From NCBI GenBank assembly GCA_018242685.1, contig JAFEBM010000041.1, forward strand, positions 33,665 to 97,664: a DNA stretch of 64,000 nt, given 5' to 3'. Positions 44,516-53,666 of this stretch are shown piece after piece; the stretch's first letter is position 1, and each line of letters begins with the position of its first letter. Under the pieces are notes generated by a model. That model had not been told where the DNA came from and did no database searches. It saw only the letters and a list, made by a program, of their open reading frames with translations. The stretch comes from Nitrospira sp. GTDB lineage: Bacteria; Nitrospirota; Nitrospiria; Nitrospirales; Nitrospiraceae. A program made the translations under genes and the position numbers.

Positions 44516-45466
44516 ATGATACCGTCCCCGCCGATGTTTCTGATCAACCACGTGCGGAAGTCGTCTGTCTTCTCTCTCCTTGCCGTGCTGGCAGGTTTCC
44601 TCCCCCCTTTTGGCACCATTACAGAGGCTCGCGACCCGATTCCTGTGGTGGTCACGATTCCCGTCCTGAAGGATTTGGCGGAGCAGATCGGTGGCCCTCA
44701 TGTACGAGTCACGTCTTTGTTGAGCGGCTACGAAAACGAGCACACCTACTCGCCTAAGCCCACCGATCTGGTCGCAGTCCGCAAGGCCAGGCTCTTGTTG
44801 GAGATCGGCATGGGACTGGAGGTCTGGGTTTCATCGCTGGTGAAGAACGCGGGAAGCCGATCGTTACGTGTGATCACGACATCCCAAGGAGTAGAGCTGA
44901 TTCGAGACGACGCTGACGCTCATGACGAGACGCAGCATGAAGGGGAAGCTGGGAATCCGCACATTTGGCTGGACCCTGAGAATGTCGCCATCATGCTGCG
45001 CCACATCACCGAAGCCCTGGTTGAAGTGGACCCAAGTCATACGGTTGATTACCAGGCTAATCAAGCAGCCTACCTCCGACGGCTGGGTCAGGTGCAACAG
45101 GAACTGCTCGAGCGGACTCAGCGGCTATCCGACCGGCGTTTCATCGCTCATCATCCAGCTTGGCCCTATTTGGCAAAGCGATTCAGCTTTCAGATTGTCG
45201 GCACGATTCATCTGCAGTCCGGTACAGAACCATCCGCCCTTCACCTGCGGTCTCTCATTGAGAAGATTCGAAAGGAGAACATCAAGGTTGTCGTATCCGA
45301 GGTTCAACTCAGCCAGCGAGTCCCAGAGCTACTGGCGAGAGAGACCAAGACCCACGTCGTCGTCTTGACGGCAATGCCGGGCGGTTTGGCGGGAACTGAG
45401 ACCTACCTCGACATGCTTCGCTATGATGTGCTCCAATTGGCCGGTGCGTTGGAAACGACCTCGTAA
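44516..45466 (+). CDS. znuA: Metal-binding protein of ABC importer (ZnuA type)
   Basis: A 316-residue periplasmic binding protein of the cluster A-I family (zinc or manganese). It has a signal peptide in the first 40 residues (a later ATG at 44534 gives a more compact one), PVVVTIPVLKDLAEQIGG, the first ligand in ENEHTYSPKPTDL, a short acidic His loop (DDADAHDETQHEGEAG), NPHIWLDPENV and FIAHHPAWPYLAKRF. The three His ligands are present. It is the first gene of an importer operon followed by ATPase and permease. Zinc is most likely because of the loop. Confidence 0.88.
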   Translation: MIPSPPMFLINHVRKSSVFSLLAVLAGFLPPFGTITEARDPIPVVVTIPVLKDLAEQIGGPHVRVTSLLSGYENEHTYSPKPTDLVAVRKARLLLEIGMGLEVWVSSLVKNAGSRSLRVITTSQGVELIRDDADAHDETQHEGEAGNPHIWLDPENVAIMLRHITEALVEVDPSHTVDYQANQAAYLRRLGQVQQELLERTQRLSDRRFIAHHPAWPYLAKRFSFQIVGTIHLQSGTEPSALHLRSLIEKIRKENIKVVVSEVQLSQRVPELLARETKTHVVVLTAMPGGLAGTETYLDMLRYDVLQLAGALETTS

Positions 45467-45495
45467 CCGTTCTCATCTTAGCACCGGAAGGAGCT

Positions 45496-46296
45496 TTGGA
45501 TTCCGTGTCTGATCCCCACGAACCGATCATCCGTTTCGACCATGCCTCCTTCGGATTTCCCGGGCTCATCGCGCTCAAAGACATTTCGTTGGATATCTAC
45601 GAGGGCGAGTTCGTTGGGGTCATCGGCCCAAACGGATCAGGCAAAACGACGCTGTGCCGCGCTGTCCTGGGGCTTCTCGCTCCAGTGGAGGGCCATCTTC
45701 ATATCTTCGACTGCGCCTGTGATGAGCTCCGCTGCCACCATCGCGCAAAAATCGGCTACCTCCCGCAGAAAGGAGTCGTCGATCGGAATTTTCCGGTGAC
45801 GGTCCTCGAAACGGTGATGATGGGTCGTTACGGAGCGCTGGGCCTGTTCAAACGTCCAGGGAGGAAGGATCATGACATTGCGCTGGAGGCGCTGGCTCAA
45901 GTCGGAATGGACTCGCACAAAGATAATGCCCTCGGGCATCTGTCCGGAGGCCAGCAACAGCGCGTCTTCATCGCCAGGGCCCTGGCCCAGCAACCGAAAG
46001 TATTGATATTGGATGAGCCGACGACCGGTCTGGATATCACCACCCAACACAATGTTATCGAGTTGGTACAGCACCTTCATGACGAGCTCAAACTCACGGT
46101 TCTCCTTATCACCCACGATATTAATATGATTCGCTCACGAGTGGACCGATTGGTTCTTCTCAAAACCAGACTCTTCGCCGCCGCTCCCCCCGCGGAGGTT
46201 CTCAAACCGGAGATTCTTCACCAGGTGTACGGCAAAGACCTCGTGATTACAGAAAAAGATCTCGTCATCGTCGAGGATTACCACCATCACCACTAG
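45496..46296 (+). CDS. znuC: Metal ABC importer ATPase (ZnuC type)
   Basis: A 266-residue ABC ATPase. Walker A is GPNGSGKTT (44-52), signature LSGGQQQRVFIARAL, Walker B VLILDEPTTGLD. TTG 45496 or GTG 45505 can be the start; the aaggag at 45487-45492 is closer than usual to the first. The C-terminus ends in four histidines (EDYHHHH), an extension that might bind the transported metal. It sits between the binding protein and the permease. Confidence 0.9.
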   Translation: MDSVSDPHEPIIRFDHASFGFPGLIALKDISLDIYEGEFVGVIGPNGSGKTTLCRAVLGLLAPVEGHLHIFDCACDELRCHHRAKIGYLPQKGVVDRNFPVTVLETVMMGRYGALGLFKRPGRKDHDIALEALAQVGMDSHKDNALGHLSGGQQQRVFIARALAQQPKVLILDEPTTGLDITTQHNVIELVQHLHDELKLTVLLITHDINMIRSRVDRLVLLKTRLFAAAPPAEVLKPEILHQVYGKDLVITEKDLVIVEDYHHHH

Positions 46297-46312
46297 GAGT
46301 TGACTCCTGTCC

Positions 46313-47143
46313 ATGCTCGACCTCCTCGCCTACGACTTCATGCAACGCTCTCTGCTCGCCGCCGCGATGGTCGGCGGACTCTGTTCCGTCATCGGGGTGT
46401 TCGTGGTACTGCGGGGATTGGCGTTTGTCGGCGCCGGGACATCGCATGCCGCATTTGCGGGTGTGGCGCTCGGTTATTTAATGGAGTGGCCGCCCTTGTT
46501 GCTGGCCATTGTGTTCGGCCTTGCGACGGTCTGGATTACCGGCTGGGTCGAAGAACGTGGCCGAATGAAACTGGATGTCTCGATCGGCATTCTCTATACG
46601 ACGACGATGGCGCTGGGCATTCTCTTTATCGGACTGATGAAAAGCTACAATGCCGAAGTGTATGGTTACTTATTCGGCAGCGTACTGTCGGTCACTCCGG
46701 AGGAATTACAGATCATCGGAGCGTTGAGTGTGCTCGTGTTGGGCCTCCTGCTACTGTTTGCCAAAGAGCTCTATTTCATCGCCTTCGACCAAGAGATGGC
46801 TGAGGCGTCCGGTGTTCCGGCTCGGCAAATATTTTTCCTCCTCCTGACATTGGTCGCCTTGACGGTGGTGGTCTCATTGAAAACAGTGGGAGCCATCTTG
46901 GTCTTTGCCATGATCCTGATTCCAGCCTCGACCGCTTACCAACTCACGCATAGCCTTGCTGCACTGACTCTCTATTCGGCGGCAATCGGCATTCTGACCG
47001 CCGTGGCCGGTGTCCTGATCTCTGCCCTGTGGGATGTGCCTTCCGGGCCGGCCATTGTCTTACTGGCCACCACCCTATTTTTTATCTCGGTTTTCTTCTC
47101 GCCGAAACGTGTGCGGCGCACGCGACTCGTTCATTCTCATTAG
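46313..47143 (+). CDS. znuB: Metal ABC importer permease (ZnuB type)
   Basis: A 276-residue membrane protein with about eight helices of the ABC-3 family: YDFMQRSLLAAAMVGGLCSVIGVFVVLRGLAFVGAGTSHAAFAGVALGYL, LDVSIGILYTTTMALGILFI and FDQEMAEASGVP. It completes the ZnuA-ZnuC-ZnuB importer (44516-47143), with short gaps of 29 and 16 bases. No Zur site was recognised upstream of the operon. Confidence 0.92.
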   Translation: MLDLLAYDFMQRSLLAAAMVGGLCSVIGVFVVLRGLAFVGAGTSHAAFAGVALGYLMEWPPLLLAIVFGLATVWITGWVEERGRMKLDVSIGILYTTTMALGILFIGLMKSYNAEVYGYLFGSVLSVTPEELQIIGALSVLVLGLLLLFAKELYFIAFDQEMAEASGVPARQIFFLLLTLVALTVVVSLKTVGAILVFAMILIPASTAYQLTHSLAALTLYSAAIGILTAVAGVLISALWDVPSGPAIVLLATTLFFISVFFSPKRVRRTRLVHSH

Positions 47144-47298
47144 TAATCTTGCTCCATTCTTACGATAATGCTATCTGTAAGGCATCACCACCTCGATCAT
47201 GAGGCTATCGTTATTCTTCGTGTAAGAAGATCGCAAGAAATAGCGGTTATTTGATTGATCGCTCAATGGAGAAGGACGAACACGAGAGGAGGGATTTC

Positions 47299-47928
47299 AT
47301 GCACAGGCAAGCGTTCCGAGCAGGTGTCATTGGGTTGGTGTTCACCGTCGGCGTCGCTCTATTCCCCCTTTCAAACGGCGCGCTCGCAGAAGAGTTCGGG
47401 GGAACAGAACCAGGTAAATGGATACTGGGTTTTCGGGTAGGATTTGCCCCGCTCACCCAACAGCTCTCCGAAAACAGATCAACCTCGGTCGGACCGCTCG
47501 TCAATTTTCAAGGTTTGTACAGTGTGAACACTTGGCTCTTGGTCGGAATGATGCTTGAATGGGAACGCCACGGAGTCAGCCTGGAGCGACCTGACATAGA
47601 CCTCGGCCATCAAGATACGGTGTCGGTGCTACCGACAATGGAACTCCGTCCCGTGAAATTAGGTCGATTCATTCCGTATGTGAATATGAGCTTCGGCGTG
47701 AACATCAACAGTTTCGGCGAAAACACTCCCGTTCGCGTCAGTCCCAGCAACACTTTTGCCTGGCGGTTAGGGTGGGGCGCCGATTACAAGCTCAATGAAC
47801 GGTTCGCCCTCAATGCGGAGTGGGCCTACAAGCGGAACGACGGCCATACCACCGGTACCGGCGGCCGAAACGATGACTGGAATGCGTCTTCCTTTGGGTT
47901 TCTCTTCGGCGGAAAGATGTTCTTTTGA
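47299..47928 (+). CDS. Outer-membrane beta-barrel protein
   Basis: A 209-residue exported protein. I chose ATG 47299 for its strong ribosome site (gagaggaggga) over an in-frame start at 47251. The signal peptide ends around ALAEE (residue 31). The mature part is a row of amphipathic strands with alternating residues (ILGFRVGFAPLTQQL, SVNTWLLVGMMLEWERH, FIPYVNMSFGVNINSF, FAWRLGWGADYKLNERFALNAEWAYKR) and ends FGGKMFF, a typical barrel C-terminus with terminal Phe. It resembles OmpW or OmpA barrels. It follows the metal importer. Confidence 0.8.
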   Translation: MHRQAFRAGVIGLVFTVGVALFPLSNGALAEEFGGTEPGKWILGFRVGFAPLTQQLSENRSTSVGPLVNFQGLYSVNTWLLVGMMLEWERHGVSLERPDIDLGHQDTVSVLPTMELRPVKLGRFIPYVNMSFGVNINSFGENTPVRVSPSNTFAWRLGWGADYKLNERFALNAEWAYKRNDGHTTGTGGRNDDWNASSFGFLFGGKMFF

Positions 47929-47986
47929 CCTGATCTTGTCACAGACCAGGCTTCCTGCAGCTGTGATGCGACGGCAATCGGTTTTC

Positions 47987-48418
47987 CTACTCAAGATGAC
48001 TGTTTCGGCTTCGACTCCACACCATGCCTATCTGTTCTTTTGCGCTGAAGCCGAGTTTTTCATAAAACCCCGGCCGTCGGGTGCAGAGCCAAAAGAGCTC
48101 CACCCGGTTGAGGCGTGGATGATCAAGGATACGTCGGACGATCTCGGTCCCCACCCCTTGCCCCTGATACGTCCGATCGACGATCACATCCCAGATCGTT
48201 GCGCGATAGACAAAATCGGTGAGTACTCGACCGAACCCAATAAGCCGCTCCCCCTGCCAAGCACAGAGAGTCAGGTCGGTATGGCGTAGCATTTCCTTTG
48301 CATCATCGAGAGATCGGGCCTTGGCCCATGGAGCTTGGTGGAACAGCCCAAGGAGCTGAGACGCGTCAGGTGGCTCGTTATGAGAGTAGGTGACGCCGGA
48401 CTTGAGGGTTGGACGCAT
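47987..48418 (-). CDS. GNAT-family acetyltransferase
   Basis: A 143-residue N-acetyltransferase. The acetyl-CoA site is VDRTYQGQGVGTEIVRRIL (motif A, Q/RxxGxG), preceded by FGRVLTDFVYRATIWDVIV and followed by FWLCTRRPGFYEKLGF. This layout is typical of small GNAT enzymes with unknown amine substrates. It starts divergently from the zinc-ribbon gene at 48469. Confidence 0.85.
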   Translation of the reverse strand: MRPTLKSGVTYSHNEPPDASQLLGLFHQAPWAKARSLDDAKEMLRHTDLTLCAWQGERLIGFGRVLTDFVYRATIWDVIVDRTYQGQGVGTEIVRRILDHPRLNRVELFWLCTRRPGFYEKLGFSAKEQIGMVWSRSRNSHLE

Positions 48419-48468
48419 CTTATACTAGAGTATCCTCCCAAATTGTCTTGAAGTGTACGGGGAAACCG

Positions 48469-48648
48469 ATGTCAACGCAAGTCCGAACCTGTCCAAAGTG
48501 CTTTCAACTCATGTGGCTGAAGACTGATGAGTACGAGGTGCTCGACGATGAAACTGTTCGAGCGAAATGCCCTCACTGCGGAAATACCGCTCGCTTCAAA
48601 CTCGTCACCGTTGGCGCGAATGCGTTGGGACCCAAGATGGGACACTGA
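48469..48648 (+). CDS. Small zinc-ribbon protein
   Basis: A 59-residue protein with two CxxC pairs (CPKCFQ and CPHCGN) separated by about 26 residues, a classic zinc ribbon. ATG 48469 starts just before the first pair; the longer in-frame start at 48409 would add a part with no motif. Such proteins are often nucleic-acid or protein-binding accessories; the role is unknown. Confidence 0.65.
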   Translation: MSTQVRTCPKCFQLMWLKTDEYEVLDDETVRAKCPHCGNTARFKLVTVGANALGPKMGH

Positions 48649-48665
48649 TCGCTGTGAGCGGTTTT

Positions 48666-48715
48666 GAGTGCTGAGCTGGGCTTCCGAAAATACTAAGCAC
48701 TCAGAACTCACAACT
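48666..48715. repeat. GAGTGCTGAG-type intergenic repeat, copy 1
   Basis: GAGTGCT (48666-48672) pairs with AGCACTC (48697-48703), making a hairpin between the zinc-ribbon gene and the convergent hypothetical gene. A longer element of the same motif lies at 59366-59440 inside the ATP synthase operon. Confidence 0.6.
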
Positions 48716-48721
48716 GTAGGG

Positions 48722-49144
48722 CTACATACCGCCGCCCGCGCCGTCCAGCTCCGGCTTATTGCCTGGAAGGACTTTGTGCAGGGCCGCGCGGTACTCCTGG
48801 AGTCGCTTTTCTTCCGTTCGTCCCATCTCAATTTCTTTATCTCGCTGCATTCGTTCCAAGTGATCCAATGCCGAGAGAAGTGGTTGAACGGCGCCGAGGA
48901 GGTTCCCGATTTCAAACCCCTCCAGAGAAGACACCAACGATTCATTCAGCGCCTTATACGGCGTTCCGGCACTCTGACTTCGAACACGTGAGACGATGGT
49001 TTCATAGCTATCAACCGCCTCGAAAGAAGGTTTCAGGCCCGAAGGCAGTGCGCTCACATGGACAATGGGCGGAAGTTTGGCGGCATAGGACTTGAGATGC
49101 GCAGCTAACCCTCCCACGGCATCGAGTACTTCGGTCGTCAGCAT
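48722..49144 (-). CDS. Hypothetical protein downstream of rluD
   Basis: A 140-residue, mostly helical soluble protein with no recognised motif; a coiled coil is likely near residues 90-120 (LERMQRDKEIEMGRTEEKRLQEYRAAL). The tail is Gly-rich. Its start overlaps the rluD stop by seven bases, so it is co-translated with rluD. The neighbouring plus-strand frames are shadows. Confidence 0.6.
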   Translation of the reverse strand: MLTTEVLDAVGGLAAHLKSYAAKLPPIVHVSALPSGLKPSFEAVDSYETIVSRVRSQSAGTPYKALNESLVSSLEGFEIGNLLGAVQPLLSALDHLERMQRDKEIEMGRTEEKRLQEYRAALHKVLPGNKPELDGAGGGM

Positions 49145-50142
49145 GCATCCTCGGCAACGTGCATGTCGGCAATTGGTACAGACGGCTTCCTCTCCCGGTG
49201 GATGAGGAGCTGTTCAAGTGCATGCATCACCTGCTCCATATCTCCGGGCGCCGACCTCGTGAAGTCCTCCACATGACCCGTCGCCGGATGAGTGAAGCCG
49301 AGGGTTCTGGCATGGAGCATGACCCGAGGAATCTCCACTTGTTCAATCATACACACTTTTCGCCCGCCGTACGTGTGATCCCCCAGAATGGGATGTCCCA
49401 AGGAAGCGAGATGAACCCGAAGCTGATGCGTTCGGCCCGTTCGAGGGTAGAGCAACACATGGGCCGCCGCTTTCCCATACCGTCGGCTCACCACATACTC
49501 CGTAACGGATTCCTTCGGGCTGGTCGTTCTCGAGGAAAATTTCTTCCGGTCTTTGCTGTCCCGACCAATAGCCAGATCGATCAGCCCTCGGCCTTTCTTG
49601 GGGACGCCCCAGACCAGTGCCTCATAAACCCGTGTGATGGTATGGAGCTTGAACTGCGCGGCAAGGGCGCGATGTGCCGCATCGGTTTTGGTAATCACCA
49701 TGACTCCCGACGTTTCTTTGTCCAGGCGATGGACGAGGCCGGGCCGTTCTTTTCCCCCAATGGTTGAAATGGTCCCACCCGACGTTTGAAAATGATGCAG
49801 CAGTGCGTTGACAAGCGTCCCGGTCCAATTCCCTGGGGCAGGGTGAACGACGATCCCGGACGGCTTATTCAAGACGAGCAGCGCGTGATCTTCAACAAGG
49901 ATGTCCAGCGAAATCGCCTCTCCCTTGATCGAGAGCGGCTCCGGCTTCGGCACGTCCATGGTGATCCGATCGCCGGGTTTGATCTTGTGACTGGCCTTCA
50001 CGACCTGATCGTTTATTCGAATGCGACCCAGCTCGATCAGCCGCTGCAACGCCGACCGCGAGATGTCTCGTTCCCGATTGACAAGGAACAGATCCAGTCG
50101 CTTGGGCTGTTCTCCAGACGTCACGACAAATTCGGTAATCAT
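49138..50142 (-). CDS. rluD: 23S rRNA pseudouridine synthase RluD-type
   Basis: A 334-residue pseudouridine synthase of the RluA/RluD family. An N-terminal S4 RNA-binding domain (RLDLFLVNRERDISRSALQRLIELGRI) is followed by the catalytic domain with LVLNKPSGIVVHPAPG, PGLVHRLDKETSGVMV (catalytic Asp141), VYEALVWG and GRTHQLRVHLASLGHPILGDHTYGG. RluD modifies helix 69 of 23S rRNA, but RluC-like specificity cannot be excluded from sequence alone. Confidence 0.9.
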   Translation of the reverse strand: MITEFVVTSGEQPKRLDLFLVNRERDISRSALQRLIELGRIRINDQVVKASHKIKPGDRITMDVPKPEPLSIKGEAISLDILVEDHALLVLNKPSGIVVHPAPGNWTGTLVNALLHHFQTSGGTISTIGGKERPGLVHRLDKETSGVMVITKTDAAHRALAAQFKLHTITRVYEALVWGVPKKGRGLIDLAIGRDSKDRKKFSSRTTSPKESVTEYVVSRRYGKAAAHVLLYPRTGRTHQLRVHLASLGHPILGDHTYGGRKVCMIEQVEIPRVMLHARTLGFTHPATGHVEDFTRSAPGDMEQVMHALEQLLIHRERKPSVPIADMHVAEDAC

Positions 50143-50282
50143 GGGCGAGTACGCTACTAAAGAGCCCTGGTCAAATGCAAACGAGGATACCAGATACTGT
50201 GTTTCTTTCGTAACAGCGGTCCATGGGAAGAGTTGAAGCCCGCAAGTCGTTTTGCTAGGGTGCCCTGCCTGGAGTCACTCAT

Positions 50283-51713
50283 ATGAGCATACGATTTTCG
50301 CATTACGACCCAGAAGGGTATTACGACGAGCTGTACGAGGAAAAAGGGCAACCACGGCCCGGAAGCACTCTCTTGCTCAGAAAGTTTGCGTCACTGCCGG
50401 AAGGGGAACTGAAAAAACGCCAGGAAGCGGCGGAGCGCGTGATTCTCAACATGGGGATGACGTTCGGCGTCTACGGGAGCGACGACGGACATGAGCAGAT
50501 CTTCCCCTTCGACATCGTACCACGGATCGTTTCGGCGTCGGATTGGGAACATATTGAATCGGGACTTCGGCAGCGCATGCGCGCATTGAACTTGTTTATC
50601 GACGATGTGTACCACGATCAAAAGATCCTCAAGAACGGCGTGATTCCCAACGAGCTGATTTATTCCAGCAAGGGTTTCTTGCAGCCCTGCATGGGTCTCA
50701 ACCCGCCGCGAGGCATTTGGTGCCACATTGCCGGAATCGACCTGGTCCGAATCAGCGATGGCCGATACTATGTCCTCGAGGACAACACCCGTTGCCCATC
50801 CGGTGTGGCCTACGTGTTGGAGGCCAGACAGGTCATGAAGCGGACATTTCCCGAGCTGTTCGAAGCCTATCGCGTGCGGCCGGTTGATGGATATCCGATC
50901 CAACTCTTGGAAACCCTTCGATCCCTTTCTGATCTCCCCGATCCGACCGTCGTGATTCTGACGCCGGGCACTTTCAATTCTGCCTATTACGAACATTCCC
51001 TGCTCGCCCAAAAGATGGGGGTGGAATTGGTCGAAGCCAGCGATCTGGTGGTCGTAGACGGGTCGGTCCACATGCGCACCACCAAGGGGTCTCAACGTGT
51101 GGATGTGATCTACCGGCGGATCAATGCCGACTATTTGGACCCGCTGGCGTTTCGAAACGATTCCGTGCTCGGAGTGCCCGGTCTCATGGACTCATACAAA
51201 AGAGGCAGAGTGGCGCTCGCCAATGCGCCCGGCACCGGCGTGTCGGACGACAAAGCCGTTTATGCCTACATCCCGAAGATCATCAATTATTACTTGGCGG
51301 AGGAACCGATACTCGCAAACGTGCCCACCTATGTCTGCTCGGATAGGCGGGATCGGGCCTATGTCTTGGAGCATCTGGATCAACTGGTCGTGAAAGCCAC
51401 CAACGAAGCCGGAGGGTACGGCATGATGATCGGTCCTCATGCCTCGACGCAGGAGCGAGCGGACTGTGCCCGCCGCATCGAGGCAGATCCACGCAACTAT
51501 ATCGCCCAACCGACCTTGGCACTCTCGCGAGTGCCGACCTTGGTTGACGATCATTTGGAAGGGCGCCATGTCGATCTCCGTCCGTACGTCTTGTATGGAC
51601 GTGATGTGTACGTTTTGCCGGGAGGGATGACGCGCGTGGCCTTGCGGAAAGGATCGCTCGTGGTGAATTCGTCTCAAGGTGGCGGCAATAAGGATACCTG
51701 GGTCCTTTCATGA
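50283..51713 (+). CDS. Circularly permuted ATP-grasp protein of Anbu operon
   Basis: A 476-residue protein of the circularly permuted type 2 ATP-grasp family: [62 protein letters not shown] ([10 protein letters not shown]), [21 protein letters not shown], and [17 protein letters not shown]. It probably ligates an amino acid or peptide to an acceptor using ATP. The same gene arrangement (ATP-grasp, alpha-E, Anbu peptidase) is conserved in many bacteria; the product is thought to be a small peptide modified and processed by Anbu. Here the transglutaminase-like gene often present is absent from the window. Confidence 0.9.
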   Translation: MSIRFSHYDPEGYYDELYEEKGQPRPGSTLLLRKFASLPEGELKKRQEAAERVILNMGMTFGVYGSDDGHEQIFPFDIVPRIVSASDWEHIESGLRQRMRALNLFIDDVYHDQKILKNGVIPNELIYSSKGFLQPCMGLNPPRGIWCHIAGIDLVRISDGRYYVLEDNTRCPSGVAYVLEARQVMKRTFPELFEAYRVRPVDGYPIQLLETLRSLSDLPDPTVVILTPGTFNSAYYEHSLLAQKMGVELVEASDLVVVDGSVHMRTTKGSQRVDVIYRRINADYLDPLAFRNDSVLGVPGLMDSYKRGRVALANAPGTGVSDDKAVYAYIPKIINYYLAEEPILANVPTYVCSDRRDRAYVLEHLDQLVVKATNEAGGYGMMIGPHASTQERADCARRIEADPRNYIAQPTLALSRVPTLVDDHLEGRHVDLRPYVLYGRDVYVLPGGMTRVALRKGSLVVNSSQGGGNKDTWVLS

Positions 51714-51742
51714 ACGACGATAGTGCCGCTGCGCCGCGGAGG

Positions 51743-51870
51743 GCAGGCTGTTCAAAAAGGCCGTCCAGCAAGGCCGCAGCGAGTGAAGAGGCGAAGCGTA
51801 CTCTGTACCGTACGTTGAGCCTCTGAGCGACGCGAGAACGAAGCTGGCGGAACTTTTTCAACAGCCTGCT
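51743..51870. repeat. 125-bp palindromic dispersed repeat, copy 2
   Basis: Begins GCAGGCTGTTCAAAA and ends TTTTTCAACAGCCTGCT, matching the copy at 10726-10850 over its whole length. Compared with copy 1, both arms carry the paired change GATG/CATC to GCTG/CAGC, so the stem is kept. It ends eight bases before the alpha-E start codon and occupies the site where a ribosome-binding site would be expected. Confidence 0.85.
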
Positions 51871-51878
51871 GATCAACG

Positions 51879-52859
51879 ATGCTGAGCCGAGTCGCGAGTT
51901 CCATCTATTGGCTGAACCGCTACATCGAACGGGCGGAGAATTATGCCCGGTTCATCGAGGTGAACTTGAACCTGACTCTGGACCTTCCTAGAGGCACCAC
52001 GGAACAATGGGAACCATTGGTAGCCACGACGGGGGATCATGAAAGTTTTACCGGACGCTATGGAAAGGCGACGAAGGAAACCGTGATCCAGTTTCTCCTG
52101 GCTGATGCAGAAAATGCCAATTCGATTCTGTCTTGCCTCCTGGCCGCCCGGGAGAACGCTCGATCGGTTCGAGAAGTCATCTCGACCGACATGTGGGAGC
52201 AAGTCAACCGCTTTTATCTCATCGTGAGGGCCGCTGCCTCGAAAGGCCTATCCAGCCAAAATGTCCACGCCTTCTTGGCGGACGTGAAAGCGAACAGCCA
52301 CCTCTTTCTGGGCATTACCGACGCCACCATGTCGCACGGGGAAGGCTGGCATTTCGCCAGACTCGGCCGTCTGCTGGAGCGAGCCGACAAGACCTCCCGC
52401 ATTCTCGACGTGAAATACTTCATGTTGCTGCCGACCGTCGCAGAAGTCGGCACGCCGTTCGATATCATCCAGTGGTCCGCCTTGTTGAAATCCGCCAGCG
52501 CCCTCGAGATGTATTACAAACGTTTCGGCCGTATCTCACCGGACGATGTTGCGACGTTCCTGATTCTCGACTCCACCTTCCCACGAGCCATCCGGTACTG
52601 TCTCATCAAGAGCGAAGACTCGTTGCACGCCATCTCCGGATCCGAACACGGGTCCTATCAAAACCTAGCTGAGAAACGGCTGGGACGGCTGCGCGCCGAA
52701 TTGGATTTCGGTGATCTTGAGGACTGCGTGTCGGGCGGCCTCCACGAATTCTTGGATCGCTTTCAAGGAGAACTCAATCGTGTGGGGGACGCTGTTTTTG
52801 ACACCTTCTTAGCCCCTCGTCCCATCCACAGTACAATCACCGGAGCGGAGGCACAATGA
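51879..52859 (+). CDS. Alpha-E domain protein of Anbu operon
   Basis: A 326-residue, all-helical protein of the alpha-E family: MLSRVASSIYWLNRYIERAENYARFIEVNLNL at the start, then ENARSVREVISTDMWEQVNRFY and FARLGRLLERADKTSRILDVKYF. It is encoded in nearly all Anbu and circularly permuted ATP-grasp operons and may form part of a peptide ligase complex. Its start lies eight bases after repeat copy 2, and no clear Shine-Dalgarno site is left. Its stop overlaps the Anbu start (ATGA, 52856-52859). Confidence 0.88.
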   Translation: MLSRVASSIYWLNRYIERAENYARFIEVNLNLTLDLPRGTTEQWEPLVATTGDHESFTGRYGKATKETVIQFLLADAENANSILSCLLAARENARSVREVISTDMWEQVNRFYLIVRAAASKGLSSQNVHAFLADVKANSHLFLGITDATMSHGEGWHFARLGRLLERADKTSRILDVKYFMLLPTVAEVGTPFDIIQWSALLKSASALEMYYKRFGRISPDDVATFLILDSTFPRAIRYCLIKSEDSLHAISGSEHGSYQNLAEKRLGRLRAELDFGDLEDCVSGGLHEFLDRFQGELNRVGDAVFDTFLAPRPIHSTITGAEAQ

Positions 52860-53626
52860 CCTTTTGTCTAGGGATGAAAGTAGAAGACGGGCTCGTCGGC
52901 ATCGCCGATACACGGGTAACGACTGGAGCCGAGTGCATCATGGCTCGGAAAGTTTCCATCCATCAACATGGACGGCATTCGATGTTTCTCATGACATCGG
53001 GCCTACGGTCCGTGCGCGACAAGGCCGTGACCTATTTCGAAGAGGCGATTGGGGATAGTGATCAGACGTTCGATAAGCTGTTCAAGGCCGTCAACGTGTT
53101 TGCGGCTCAGATCCGCCGAGTGGCGGATGAGGATAAGGCCACGCTCGATAGAGCGGGGTTGATCTTCGACCTCCATGCGCTGGTTGGAGGGCAGTTGGAA
53201 AGCGACCAAGAGCACAAGCTCTATCTCATCTATCCCCAGGGAAACTGGGTGGAAGTGAGTGAGGGCACCCCCTACTGCATTATCGGCGAGACCGGCTACG
53301 GCAAACCGCTTCTCGATCGCGTGCTGCGGCACCACTCCAACATGGATCTCGCGCTGAAGGTGGGATTTCTGGCTTTCGATGCCACTCGCACCAGCTCGAC
53401 CAGCGTCGAATACCCTCTTGATGTCGTGCTCTATAGGCACGATACATTCGACATCGTTGAACAGCGCTTTCAGAAAGAGGATCTCGCTGAGATTTCAGCC
53501 TGGTGGCAATCCCGCATTTACGAGTCGGTGGAGAAGTTGCCGTCACAGTGGATCGATCGCCTGCTCGCCTCGCTTCCCCATGACACCAGATCATCACCGA
53601 AAAACTGCTCCGACACGCCTTCGTAG
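52856..53626 (+). CDS. Anbu proteasome-like peptidase
   Basis: A 256-residue protein of the Anbu group of the proteasome beta/HslV superfamily. Removal of Met would expose Thr2 (TFCLGMKVEDGLVGIADTR), the N-terminal nucleophile. It also shows SMFLMTSGLRSVRDKAV, YLIYPQGNWVEV and IIGETGYGKPLLDRVL. Anbu forms helical or ring assemblies. It is the last gene of the operon 50283-53626 and probably acts on peptides made by the ATP-grasp partner. The tail after residue 235 is polar and variable. Confidence 0.9.
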   Translation: MTFCLGMKVEDGLVGIADTRVTTGAECIMARKVSIHQHGRHSMFLMTSGLRSVRDKAVTYFEEAIGDSDQTFDKLFKAVNVFAAQIRRVADEDKATLDRAGLIFDLHALVGGQLESDQEHKLYLIYPQGNWVEVSEGTPYCIIGETGYGKPLLDRVLRHHSNMDLALKVGFLAFDATRTSSTSVEYPLDVVLYRHDTFDIVEQRFQKEDLAEISAWWQSRIYESVEKLPSQWIDRLLASLPHDTRSSPKNCSDTPS

Positions 53627-53666
53627 GTCTGCTTCGGAACGAGAAATCGGCAACGGCTCTATCGTT

